This document shows positions 22,337 to 33,242 of a stretch of DNA of 64,000 nt, piece by piece. Both the position numbers and the translations under genes were made by a program. The DNA comes from Telopea speciosissima (taxonomy: Eukaryota > Streptophyta > Magnoliopsida > Proteales > Proteaceae). The notes under the pieces were generated by a model, which worked only from the letters and a program-made list of their open reading frames with translations, did not search any database and was not told the DNA's origin. How positions within the stretch are numbered: position 1 is the stretch's first letter; each line of letters starts with the position of its first letter. The stretch is taken from positions 11,421,563-11,485,562 of the forward strand of contig NC_057922.1 in NCBI RefSeq assembly GCF_018873765.1, in the 5' to 3' direction.

Positions 22337-23040
22337 TGTTGCGTGTGAAAACCTCCGGTAGTTGGTTCGCCCGTGGATGAACCTGCAAAAACCAAACAAT
22401 GAGCGCAAGAGGGCCGGTGTGGCTCCGGCCTAGGACTCTCCGATGCTCAAGTCAGGTCTTCAACGCGACAGCGTAACTGCGTATTAAAAAGCAAGATGTC
22501 GAATAGAGCTCCATACCTGGGTATTTATAGAGTAAGGAGGAGATGAGACGGCCGGGAGAGTCCTAGTATGGTAGGAGTCCTTCTTTCGGAAGGTTCTCTG
22601 CGTAGAGCGGAGTGGAGAGTTATTTTTGGCCTCGGACTCTTATTAAGGTAAGAGTCCATGTAGAGTGTGATTCCGTGTTGCACGGGATCGTGGCTCGGTC
22701 CTTATCCCGTGATTCTCGGGATGGCCGACGTGGCGGAGATCCCCGTGGGGTGCTATGAGTGCCTCCATGGAGGAGGGCTCGGCCTACTAGGTCGGCCCGT
22801 GGGGTCGACAATGGAGGTCGGCCGGGAGGAGGTCGATCTCGGCCATGAGGTCGGCTAGGAGTCCTGGCCGACTCAGATAATCTCGGCCTCGCCATCGGCC
22901 GCTCTCTCAAACCAAGGCTTTGTCGTGTGACTTATCGGATATGGGGTCGGCCCAATTTCTGCTCGGCCCACTCGGTTCCTGGACGAGGTCGGGTCGGCCA
23001 CGTGGCAGCCTCGATAGGTGGGGTGTTTTATGCCTCATCA
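22337..23040 (-). repeat. 3' LTR of the gypsy element
   Basis: Runs from TGTTGCGTGTG to GCCTCATCA on the plus strand. It carries a TATAAATA box on the minus strand (tatttata, 22522-22529). It is clearly the same sequence as 32538-33237, with scattered substitutions and many short indels in GC-rich places. Confidence 0.9.
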
Positions 23041-23282
23041 CAGCCCCCACTCATCGGTGTCGGCTCGGCGTTGATGAGTGAAATTTCTGGCCCTTGTCGG
23101 GAAGATTCTTGCGGTTGGGCGAGATTATTTATTGATGCGGATTTGACGTTGCACGATTTGACGGTTGGGTGTCCGTGCCACGCCAGTAGTCATATGGCGG
23201 GCTCGGGAATTAAACGTCCTTCGATCCGGGCCGTTGGATCATCTGAGCTCGGTCGGCCGTTGGATCGATGAAACCCAAGGAT

Positions 23283-23290
23283 TATAAATA
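23283..23290 (+). promoter_or_regulatory. TATA box of the antisense ORF
   Basis: The string tataaata followed by GGC lies outside the LTR and faces the plus strand. A pyrimidine-rich start region (attcattcttcattgctc) lies 25-40 bases downstream. It would drive the plus-strand ORF independently of the LTR promoter. Confidence 0.55.
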
Positions 23291-23599
23291 GGCGACTCCT
23301 AACTATTCATTCTTCATTGCTCTAAGTTATTGACTTCTCGCAAGTTTGGAACCGTCAACTCGGCAGATCTCGTCATTTGCTCGCTGCGTGATCGACTCGG
23401 CCAAGCTTCGTTCGTGATCGACTCGGCCGTCGTTTCGTTCACTCAACTCTTCTTCAACCAGTAAGTCTTCTCGCCCCAGTATGTCGGGTTGGTAGTAGTC
23501 CTATGGGCGAATCGCCGCTGGGCGGCAGAGGGCGCGAGTCCGAGCCGAGAACTCCCGTCCGCTCTCCCACCATAGACTGTTGGGCTCGACCTCGACGAG

Positions 23600-25830
23600 C
23601 CCGATGTAGTGGAGCTTCGTCCAGGCCGAGGTGGCCGAGCCCCGTTACCCATGGAGTTTGACCACGCGGCCCAATCCACGCCCGCAGATCGGGCCGAGAA
23701 CTCCGGGTCGTCCTCATCGATGAGGAATCAAGCGAGGAGATTCGTCCGAGATGGGGTTGGCTCGGTAAGCTCGTCCACCGACGCCCGAGCCCGAGGAAGG
23801 CAAGGTGCGGCACTGCCCGAGCACAATCACGGAGGCCGACCTCGACTATCCGAGGACGACCTACGCCATCCCCGAGGACATTCAGCTCCGAGTTCCTAAT
23901 CCCGGGGAGATGGCCCGCTTCATCAGCCCGCGAGGTGGCTCTGCACGAGACGCCCTTCAAGTATGCGTTCGGCTCCCGTTCTCGGCTGGTGGACCGAGAT
24001 CTTGGACCACTTCCACTGTCTCCTGGCCGGCTAGTGCCGAACTCTGGCTGGCCGTCTATGGCTTCTACGCCTGTTTTGCGAGATGGGCCGAGGTGCGAGC
24101 GTGGCGCTTTTCTCTCGGCTCTTCTTCCGAAGAAGTCTCCCGAGAAGGGGTGGTATTATTTGCCGCCGATCGGGAAGAGTGCGGCTCTAGGCGGTCACAA
24201 GTTTCGGTCGGCACGCCGACCTTCAACAAGTATTGGAAGCCCCGTTTTTCTTCGCTTCCATTCCCACAATGCCCTCTCCGAACCGAGTGGAAGGAGTTGA
24301 ATCTGAACTATGTAAATAGAGTACTACCCCTGACCGAGAACGAGATGACCTCGCTCGACCGATCCCCGGCGTCCGCCCTTCGATGTTCTCCACTTCGGAC
24401 GAGGGGTTTCTTCGAGTTGGCATATGACCCCTGGTAGGAACCCTCCGAGCTTATCCCGTTATCCGAGCCGACCCCTTAACTTAGTTTTCTTTTCCTTTTT
24501 CGACTTGTTTCCTATGTTTTCGGTTTCTCTTTGCAGTGGTCGGCCACATTCCTCCAATGGACACGCTCGCGAGGGCCGAGATTATCGCGGATAGGAAGAA
24601 GAAGAATGACGAGAAGAGACCCTGGGCGAGTCCTCCAAGGCCTCCAAGGAAAGGGGGTGATGCCGGGACCATCGGACGCGGTGGTCGGTCTGGAGGCCGA
24701 GAAGAACACGGGTCAAGCCGGGTCCCTAGGAAGGGGAAAGGCCAAAAAGGCGAGAGGAGCCCGCCGAGGGACATCAAACGCCAAAAGCTCTCGGTTAACC
24801 TGACGAGTGGCGGCCTTCCGCCCGTGGCCTCTCCCACCAACATCTCCCGATACGCCCCGGGAGGGCTTCGCCAACAACGTCCCGTGAGGCCGACTCCGGC
24901 GCCTCTTCCGGGGACTCGGCCTTGACGCGGCCACTCACGCCAAGGAATGGCTGGATGCAGGTCGGCTCCCACCGACAAGGAGAAGCTGAGGCGCCGTCCG
25001 ACCCTGAGCTCCTCTCCACCCTATTTCAAGACTTCAACATGGTAAGTTTCCTTGTCGGCTCTTGCCTATGATCGATATGTGTAGTTTATCCCGATTTTTT
25101 GTTCTCATGCTTTTTTGTAGGGGTTCGCCAAAGCAGTGGAGACCATGTCCGCTTCGAGCGGCTCTCGACCGAGAACTATTCCTTGGACGTCCAAGGCAAG
25201 AAGGCTTATCAGACGCCTGTGATGCCGCTCGGAGGAGTCGGGAGACCCAAGAGAAGCTCACCGCCCGAGGCCGAAGTGGAGAGCTCTCAGCCGAGGTGGC
25301 GGGCAGAGAGAGAAGGTCCAGCTCGCAGGCTCGGCTCGCCGAGGTGAAGGAGAAGGCCAAGGAAGATCTCGCCACGGCGCGGAGCGCGGCGATTAGCGAC
25401 TATCTCCAATCGGAGGAGTACGCCGATATCGCACGAGATCGGGAAGCCTCCCTTCGCCGAAGGTTTTGAAGCAGCCGAGTGAGCTTTTGGCCGAGATCAA
25501 GGCGCGTATCCGATCTCAATCTCTCCCGCTTTGACGATGATGCGACTACTTTTGCGGGGAGATGGGAGATGAGGAGGGAGCCGAGGTCACCCAAGCTCGG
25601 CCCTGAGGCACTGCTTCAGCCGACGTCGTCCCCTCCGGGAGCCGGACCTCAAGACCCGCTGCGAGCCCAACACCGTGGACGCCTCCGAGGGTGCCTCCAA
25701 GTCCCACGCCGAGGAGGCGGAGATGTAAAAATTTTTTTTTTTTTAATTTTTAATTTTTTTTGGTGTGTGTGTGTGGGGCCGAGCTGCCCTTTTTGTAACC
25801 GTGCCGATCAGTCGGCTTACAATGAATAAA
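23600..25830 (+). pseudogene. Antisense spliced ORF of the gypsy element (Transposase_28-like)
   Basis: Lies opposite to gag-pol. The first part (about 23790-24433) contains TEADLDYPRTTYAIPEDIQL, then VPNPGEMARFISPR, VALHETPFKYAFGSR, LVPNSGWPSMA, KKSPEKGWYYLPPI and LNYVNRVLPLTENEMTSLDR. This is the pattern of the 'putative gypsy type transposon' domain (Pfam Transposase_28). Two credible GT-AG introns follow: 24434-24536 and 25042-25120 (gtaagt ... tttttgtag). After them comes a charged, probably coiled-coil part (AEVKEKAKEDLATARSAAIS at about 25340). aataaa at 25825-25830 may be its polyadenylation signal. At least two frameshifts break it. Its function is unknown. Confidence 0.7.
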
Positions 25831-26154
25831 ACAACTTATATTTGTCAAAATTTGTCTAAGTATTTGAACTTGGCACCCTCGGCGATTGTTCCTTGCGTAT
25901 TCTGTTTTGTTTGTGGCAGCTGCCGAGTCGTTTCACTAACCGAGCTTAGGAACTCGTCTCTTTTTATCCATGCCCAACGTTGTCGGCGGTCAATGCGATC
26001 TTCGCTTTGGTTGTTAATTCGCCTTTCCCTTGATCCGATTGGAGAGGCTATCATATAAGCGCACGCGCGTGGCCGAATATCCTTCTTGGCGAGCCTAATG
26101 CCTTAGCGTGGTTTAGTACTTCGTTAGGCTCGGCCAAATAGGAATGTCGGCCCT

Positions 26155-26530
26155 TGAGAGGTCGGCCATGTCTTTTTGGACAGGTCTTACGACTTGGCTG
26201 ACGAGCTATGAGTATCGGTCATTGATGTCGGCCTGGTCTATGAGGACCGGTCTTATGACTTGGCTGCCGACCTATGAGGGTCGGTCTTGGATGTCGGCCT
26301 GGTCATGAGGACCGGTCTTATGACTCGGTTGCCGACCTAGGAGGGTCGGTCTTTGATGTCGGCCTGTCTCATGAGGACCGGTCTTATGACTTTTGGCCGC
26401 CGACCTATGAGGGTCGGTCTTTGATGTCGGCCGGTCTATGAGGACCGGTCTTATGACTTGGCTGCCGACTATGAGGGTCGGTCTTTGATGTCGGCCTGGT
26501 CTATGAGGACCGGTCTTATGACTTCGACTT
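26155..26530. repeat. About 65-base tandem array inside the gypsy element
   Basis: Between five and six copies of a unit built from gatgtcggcctggtctatga, ggaccggtcttatgactt, ggctgccgacctatga and gggtcggtct. Copies vary in length by a few bases. It lies between the integrase end and the antisense ORF, the place where Tat-type elements often carry hypervariable tandem repeats. Confidence 0.9.
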
Positions 26531-26639
26531 GGGAGCTTGCAATACGTTGAGTGTTGGAGAAAAGACTTTATTGAATCAAATGTCGGAACCGAAACCGAAT
26601 ACAAACATGTTCAATTATTGAAAAAACTTTTTCAAATTT

Positions 26640-27681
26640 TCCGAGTTCAAGGTCTCGGTACCTTCTTGCCCTGAGTCTGCAGCGATATGTGCCGGGCGAA
26701 TTTGCTTGGAGACTATGTACGGCCTTCCCGATTTGGTGCTAATTTTCCTTGTTGCCTCTGGGATGCGCCTGAGTTTTACGAGAACAAGGTCCCCTTGACG
26801 AAAATGCCGCTCTTTGACTCTTGAATCATAGTAGCTTGCCGTTTCTCTCGTTGTACGTGCGTTTGGAGTAGGGCATTTTCTCGGACTTCATCGAGGAAGT
26901 CCAGATTGGCTCGCAGCCCATCTTCATAGGTCTTCTCATCGAAGTTGAGCACTCGGTATGATGAAGCCATAACTTCAACCGATGCGAGGGCTTCGGTCCC
27001 ATAAGCGGCGAAATGGACTCTCCCGGTTGGAGTTCTTACGGTCGTCCGATATGCCCATAGGACGCTTGGGAGTTCTTCCACCCATCTCCCCCTGGCCTCA
27101 TCCAACCTCCTCTTAATGCCGGAAGTAATGTTCGGTTGGACACTTCTACTTGTCCATTTGCTTGTGGATGAGCTACCGAGATGGGTCGGAAGTCAATGTG
27201 GAAGTGCTCGCAAAATTCTCGGAAGGCCGGGTTGTTGAATTGCGCGCCATTATCGGTGATGAGAACTTTCGTGTAGCCGAACCGGTAGATGACCTTATCT
27301 CGGAAAAATTTTTCCATGTTCTTCTCGATGATGGTGGCAAGAGGCTCGGCCTCGACCCACTTGGTGAAGTAATCGATCGCCACTACTACGTATTTTCTGT
27401 TTCCGATGCCGGGTGAAATCTCCAAGAATGTCCATTCCCCACATAGCGAATGGGATTGGGCTCGCATTAAGGTTAATTTTGTTTGATCGGCTTGGGATTG
27501 GCGCGAGCAGTTGGCACTTCTCACACGTCTTCACGTATTTCATGGCCTCTTCTTGCATTCTTGGCCAATAGAATCCTTGCCGAAGTATCTTGTATGCAAG
27601 AGCTCGGCCGCCCATGTGACTCCCGCATATTCCCTCATGCACCTCGGCTAAAGCATACTCGGCCCCTTCGGTCCCAGACAT
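26640..27681 (-). pseudogene. Gypsy integrase region
   Basis: Read right to left in three frames. The zinc-binding part at 27681-27500 reads VHEGICGSHMGGRALAYKIL ... YVKTCEKCQLLAP, the HHCC finger. The catalytic core at 27524-27100 has the DDE residues in VVVAIDYFTKWVEAEPLA, VLITDNGAQFNNPAF and HPQANGQVEVSNRTLL. The C-terminal part (27105-26776) contains LPSVLWAYRTTVRTPTG. Frameshifts near 27500 and 27100 split the frame. Confidence 0.9.
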
Positions 27682-27934
27682 CGGAGAAGAGGGGCCGAGA
27701 TTACCCTTTGTAGAGTACTCCGTCGATCATTGAGTACTTGGAAGATCGGATCTTGACCTTCCTTGCTTCGTCTCGATTCCCGGGAGCGAGTCATTTTCCA
27801 AGTAGTTGACAATGGGGTCCAACCAGTCGGCCCATCCTCTTCAATGTGCTTTATGCTTTCTTCTTGTAAGGATGGTTTCTCCAATATTTCTATGTATCTT
27901 GACCGCTCGGATATTGGAGGTCGGCCTCGCCAAC

Positions 27935-28285
27935 CTAGATAAAGAGTCCGCGGCATTCTCTTGTCTCGGTATTCGAGTCATCTCGAAGTGTTTGAGCTCG
28001 GAGATCAGATCTCGGGCTCGACCGGTATGCTATCATCCTTTCGTCTTTTGCCTCGTAGTCTCCGTTGACCTGGTTGACCACGAGTTGGGAGTCTCCTCGC
28101 ACCTTCAACCGCTTTATGTCCATAGCTTTGCCGACTCGAAGTCCAGCTAGAAGGGCTTCATACTCGGCCTCATTGTTTGAGGCGGAAAACTTGAACCTTA
28201 GGGCATATTGGACCGAGAAGCCTTCGGGGCTTACAAGTATTAGGGCCGGCCCCGCTTCCTCCGGAATTGCTTGAGCCGTCAACAT
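27935..28285 (-). pseudogene. Second RNase H domain of the gypsy element
   Basis: Contains GPALILVSPEGFSVQYALRF, NNEAEYEALLAGLRVGKAMD and VRGDSQLVVNQVNGDYEAKD, keeping the E and D residues of an RNase HI-like fold. It lies between the RT-associated RNase H and the integrase. Dual RNase H regions in that order are a known trait of Tat-type plant elements. Confidence 0.85.
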
Positions 28286-28436
28286 TCATGGTCCAAGTCG
28301 GGTCGGCCGTAGCCCCGACCTCCTCGATTGTCTTTTCTTCTCCAACCTCATGCTCGGGCCCCGTGCATTCGCAATGAAGTCGGCCAGGGCTTGTCCTTTT
28401 ATCGCCGTCCTGGTCGATAGCTTATATCGTATTCAC

Positions 28437-29770
28437 TTAGCTCAACCGCCGGAAATCAGCCGCCCGGCGTCGGGTTTGTGTAATATCTTTTTGAGTGGCT
28501 GGTCGGTCGACACCACGATCGGATGGGCTTGGAAGTACGGCCTTAGTTTCCTTGCAGCCGTGATTAGGGCGAATGCTACTTTCTCGAACCCGAATACCTT
28601 GTCTCGGCATCAACAAGAACGTGGTGATATAGTATATCGGCCTTTGAGTTCGACTCTCTTCCTCGATCAACACCGCACCGACCGCTACGGGAGTGGCTAA
28701 GTAGACTTGAAGTTCCTCTTTTTGGTTCAGTCGGTGAGAAGAGGCGGGTTCTCCAAATATTTCTTGACTCTTCAAAAGCTTCTTGGCATTCGGATGACCA
28801 GATAAAATCTTTTGGTTCCGGATATTCTTTAGGGCCTTAAAGAACGGTAGGCACTTGTTGCCCGATCTCGACATGAATCGCGCCAACGCCGCCACACGTC
28901 CGTTTAGCCTTTGTACTTCTCGGATCGTCCTTGGAGGACTCATCTCTTGGATGGCTCCGATTTTTGTCGGATTGGCTTCGATGCCTCGACAGAGACCATG
29001 GCCGAGGAACTTTCCCAGAGGTTACGCCCGAATGCACACTTGGCGGGATTCAGCTTCATCTGGTTCTTCCTCAATACGCCGAAGGCTTCTTCCAGTCGGC
29101 CAAGTGGTGCTCGGCCTTCAAACTTTTCACCAACATGTCGTCCAAGTAGACTTCCATGTTCTTTCCGATCTGCTCGCGGAATATATAGTTCACGAGGCGC
29201 TGGTATGTCGCTCCGGCATTCTTCAATCCGAACGGCATGACCTTGTAGCAGAAATTCTCTTGGTCAGTTCGGAAGGCCATGTACGACTCGTCCTCCTCAT
29301 GCATCATGATTTGGTTGTAGCCGAGACGCATCCATGAAACTCGGCATCTCGTGACCTGCGTGGCGTCGATCAAGAGGTCAATCCGAGGTAGTGGGTACTC
29401 ATCTTTTGGGCGAGGCTTTGTTGAGGTCGGTGTAGTCGACACACATTCTCCACTTCGATTCGGTTTAGGGACCATGACGACGTTAGCCAACCAGGTCGGG
29501 AATTTCTCTTCTCGGATGAATCCGATCGGCGAAGCTTCTCCACCTCTTCTTTGATTGCGGTTTGCCGATCAAGTGCGTAGTTCCTTCTCTTACTGCCGGA
29601 TTGGTTTCCGACCGGATCCATATGGAGTCGGTGCTCGGCTATATGTCCGGGTATGCCCGACATGTCCGCCGACCGAGGCGAAGACATCGGCGTTCGCTTT
29701 TAAGAAAACTCCGAGCCGCCTTCTTTGATCTTTATTTAGTAGTGATCCGATTGGACCACCTTGGTGGGTC
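28437..29770 (-). pseudogene. Gypsy reverse transcriptase and first RNase H
   Basis: The N-terminal part at 29687-29500 has IPGHIAEHRLHMDP and KRRNYALDRQTAIKEEVEKL. The core at 29490-29071 has YPLPRIDLLIDAT, GYNQIMMHEED, MPFGLKNAGATYQRLVN and the catalytic YLDDMLVKS. The segment 28943-28437 has RTIREVQRLNGRVAALARFM and the RNase H start VYLATPVAVGAVLIEEES. The active-site motif survives but the frame shifts at about 29490, 29070 and 28600. Confidence 0.9.
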
Positions 29771-29791
29771 ATCTTCCGAGATGAAGTGGGG

Positions 29792-30340
29792 TCAGGTCTT
29801 CCACGGGTCGCCCTCTTCTCTCGATAAGCTCATCCCGCTGATCCTCGGGAGATGTTCGACGCACATGGCCATTCCTCGAACATTACCCTTGTTTTGCTTG
29901 CGAAGGTAGCGTAGCACTCTCGTGCCTTCTTTGGTCGCCTCGGACCTCGCGACACCGTTCTCGGTGGGGAACTTCATCTTCAAGTGAGTTGGGGAGATGA
30001 TGGCTTGGAGGGCGTCAATGACGGACGGCCGAGTATGGCGTTGAAAGCCACTACCGCCGTACCACCATGAATTTGACTTGGATCGCCGCTTGCGGGAGCT
30101 TGCCCGTGTGACTAGTAGATCGATCGAGCCCTTGATAGTCGCGGCCTCTCCCGAGAACACGTGAAGCGAGGTTCCTTCGGGCTTAAGCGCTCGTCGCGAA
30201 GCCAAATTGTCGATGCGCTTCCAATGACATAAGGTCCACGGATGCGCGGTATCGACCAATACACGGTGTGCGATGTCTGTCGCAATTTCTACCGCACCAC
30301 TAAAGCATCGTCATGAGGTAAACTTATACCTTCGAGGTCG
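29792..30340 (-). pseudogene. Gypsy protease region
   Basis: ISLPHDDALVVR at the end of the gag frame is followed at 30259 by VLVDTA, which matches the DT(G/A) active site of retroviral-type aspartic proteases after a frameshift. Downstream LKMKFPTENGVA and the CYLRKQNK-like stretch are the usual linker to RT in this group. Confidence 0.7.
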
Positions 30341-31668
30341 GCTTCGTGAAGGAGATCGTCACCGCCGGCTTGAGTTTCTTGGCGGGCATCTCGGCTACTC
30401 CGACGAAGCGGCGTTTGCCTTAGCCTTTCTAGTACTCTCTTGCCGGGCCCCGAGGATAGTGTATATGGGGGCTCCTTGTCATTGCTCGGCCCGGATTCGT
30501 CCTCCTCCTTCTCGGCTCGGACCTTGTCATCGTCTCTTTCAACTGCTTTGTTTTCGGCCTTAGGCTCGGCTCTTCTTTGATCTCGGTCATCGGCGCCGAC
30601 CTCCACGATCTTCTCGGCCTCCTTTGACATATCGCTTAGTGGCCCGCTTTTATCGACTCTTCGATTTCTCTTTTCGGTGATAACAATCTTGATGTCGTGA
30701 CCGATGTCCTTGTGGAATTGGCAATATTTGTTGGGATTCCGAGATGACCCGCTTGCATCGGTCGGGGTTGGCGGATGTACCCCCATCTTGTATTTGCATC
30801 GAGGATCTCCTTGCGAGATGCATTCAATGGCGTGTAGTCAGGGCTCGAGCTCGATCCGACGTCGGCTCGGCGATCCGTCCTTGGCCTTTTGTCTTCTCTT
30901 CGGATCGCTGTTGTCGGCCTTTTTCTTGTCGGTACGACCTTTGTTGCCCTTCCAGGGCTTGGAGGACCTCGGCCATATTTGCGAACTCGTTGCACCTCTC
31001 CAAGAGCTCGGCCAGGTTTCTTGTCGGCTTCAGGGCCAAGTCCTTGATAAGGTCCATGTCGGCCAATCCGTTGCTCATAGCCGTATGGGCGTGGCCTCAT
31101 CCAAATCCTTGATATCTAAGGATTCCTTGTTGAAGCGGAGACGAATGCTAGGATCGACTCGTCGGGCCTTTGCTTCACGCCGAGGAGGTTGACCGTGGTC
31201 TTCTTATGTTTCATACTACTGCAGCGCGTGACAAAGGCTCGACGAGTTGAGCGAAGCTTTTATGGAATTCGGCGGCAACCATGAAAACCATGAGGTCGCC
31301 GCGCCCTTGAGGGATGCAGGGAAGGCTCGGCAAGAAACGATCTCGGTACCCCCGTACATGGTCATCACCGCATTAAAGTAGTTGATGTGATCTGTTGGGT
31401 CGGTCGTCCCGCCATACCTGTCGAACGGGGGAGGTTTGAAACCGTGTGGTAGCGGCGCGGTCATGATCTCGGGAGGATAAGGGTGACGCCCGACCAAAGA
31501 GTAGGCATCCGGGTCGCTTGTTTCTTCAACCCCTCCACTTGCTCGCCAAATCTCGTAGCCGCTTCTCCATCTCGGTTTCAGTGCTCGCCAACCGGCTCCT
31601 CGGCCCGGGGTTGATATGGTCGGTCGTCCGGTTGTAGTCGGCCATTCAGTCGGCTCGGTCCTCACCAA
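30341..31668 (-). pseudogene. Gypsy gag region
   Basis: At 31668-31216 the capsid-like domain reads LPHGFKPPPFDRYGGTTDPT, DHINYFNAVMTMYGGTE and SLKGAATSWFSWLPPNSI. After a frameshift, 31078-30824 has NGLADMDLIKDLALKPTRNL and NEFANMAEVLQALEGQ. A further frame (30786-30289) has the zinc-knuckle-like NKYCQFHKDIGHDI and a highly charged tail. It would form the nucleocapsid of the element if intact. Confidence 0.85.
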
Positions 31669-32537
31669 CCTTCCTTGTTCTTTTTCTTCTTGGAAGTTGG
31701 ACCCTGGGGCTCCCCTGTTCTTCTCGGGGAGGTGAGCTCACGCCGGGAGTATGACGCGATCCTTGTCCGTGTCTCGGCGCGCGCCTTTCAACCGGGTCTT
31801 TCCTTTGTTCTCGGAATATCCTCGTGTTCGTCCTCCCGATCCGTCCAGAAAATACCGACCTCCTTGCTCTGAGCCAGGCTGGTTCAATTTCCCGCCTGTT
31901 CGCGGGCTTTGGCGATGTTCTTGTTCACCCCGTCGAGCGCCTCTCGGGCGCGGAGGTGGAGTCTTCGACGAGACGGGTGCGAAGACGCAGCCCGACTCGG
32001 CTCGGCCCTACGCCGGCCACCATTTTGCTTGCAAGTTTCTTTCGGCCGCGGGCGGAGTGGAGGGACCGAGGCCGCGGGCGACCCATCGCCCGCCTCGGGC
32101 CATCTCGGTTCATGAAGGCGCGCAACATCTCGTTGGTGTGGAGCATCTGCACTGCAAATCCATAACTCGTTGATTATTTGCCGGGGCTTCGGGTCCAAAC
32201 TCTCAGCAAGGGTGGCGGTGAGGTAAGACATTCCCGTCCAAACTTGGCTCGGCCTGCCTGGCTAGCCGCGGCCGTGGTTAGTGCACCTCCTCCATTCCCG
32301 CTTTCGAGGTGGAATGGTGCTGTGATGGGCTGCGCACCACCTTGCTCTAGGGGTCTTCTGTTTATCCCCTACCGAGAGGCTTCGGGGCGGTGATCGTCTC
32401 GTCGGCACAACGGGTTGCGGCTCCTCGTACGGGAAGTAGAGCCATGCTGCCACGACCTCGTATGCACCATTATTATTGTTCTAGGAATTGGCGAAGCGAC
32501 GATGCTTGCGATGTCGTTCCCACAAACAGCGCCAAAT
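31669..32537 (-). other. Gypsy leader with candidate primer-binding site
   Basis: Next to the 5' LTR the minus strand reads tgatttggcgctgtttgtgg (about 32518-32537). This resembles the tggcgc...gtgggaa string found after the 5' LTR in many Tat-type elements. The rest is GC-rich leader; open frames on both strands are not recognised. Confidence 0.5.
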
Positions 32538-33237
32538 CATTGCGTGTGAAAACCTCCGGTAGTTGGTTGTGGATGAACTGCAAAAACCAAACAATGAGCG
32601 CAAGAGGGCCGGTGTGGCTCCGGCCTAGGACTCTCCGATGCTCAAGTCGGGTCTTCAACGCGACAACAGAATCGCTGGTATTAAAAAGCAAGATGTCGAA
32701 TAGAGCTCCATACAGGTATTTATAGAGTAAGGAGGAGATGAGGACGGTGGGAGAGTCCTAGTATGGTAGGAGTCCTTCTTTCGGAAGGTTCTCTCGCGTA
32801 GAGCTGAGTGGAGAGTTATTTTCGGGTCGGACTCTTATTAAGGTAAGAGTCCATGTAGAGTGTGATTCGTGTTGCGGCTGGGATCGTGGCTCAGTCCTTA
32901 TCCCGTGATTCTCGGGATGTCCGACGTGGCCGGAGATCCCCGGTGGGGTGCTATGAGTGCCTCCATGGAGGAGGGCTCGGCCTACGAGGTCGGCCCGTGG
33001 GGTCGGCAATGGAGGTCGGCCGGGAGGAGGTCGATCTCGGCCATGAGGTCGGCTAGGAGTGGCTGACTCGTATAATCTCGGCCTCGGCTACGGCCAGCTC
33101 GCTCAAACCAGGCTTTGTCGGGTGACTTATCGGATATGGGGTCGGCCCAATTTCCTGCTCGGCCCACTCGGTTCTCGGATCGAGGTCGGGTCGGCCACGT
33201 GACAGCCCTCGATAGGTGGGGTGTTTTATGCCTCATC
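32538..33237 (-). repeat. 5' LTR of the gypsy element
   Basis: Partner of 22337-23040. A TATAAATA box on the minus strand lies at 32717-32724 (tatttata). The outer end is cctcatc followed directly by the duplication gatac, so the final A of the expected end is missing. The inner end reads attgcgtgtg where the other LTR has tgttgcgtgtg. Confidence 0.88.
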
Positions 33238-33242
33238 GATAC

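Larger units (their letters stand above)
22337..33237 (-). mobile_element. Ty3/gypsy retrotransposon, Tat-like, complete but frameshifted
   Basis: A 10.9-kb element flanked by the 5-base duplication gatac (22332-22336 and 33238-33242). It reads right to left: 5' LTR, primer-binding region, gag, protease, reverse transcriptase with RNase H, a second RNase H, integrase, tandem repeats, an oppositely oriented spliced ORF, a purine-rich tract (gagtgggggctg on the minus strand at 23041-23052) and the 3' LTR. The second RNase H, the antisense ORF and the repeat-rich 3' region are together typical of the Tat group (Ogre, Retand, Grande). The coding regions contain many frameshifts, so it is not autonomous as assembled. 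Confidence 0.92.

Noticed and set aside
27150-31192. Plus-strand frames across gag-pol (up to 162 residues)
   Set aside because: All lie opposite recognisable gag, protease, RT and integrase motifs on the minus strand.
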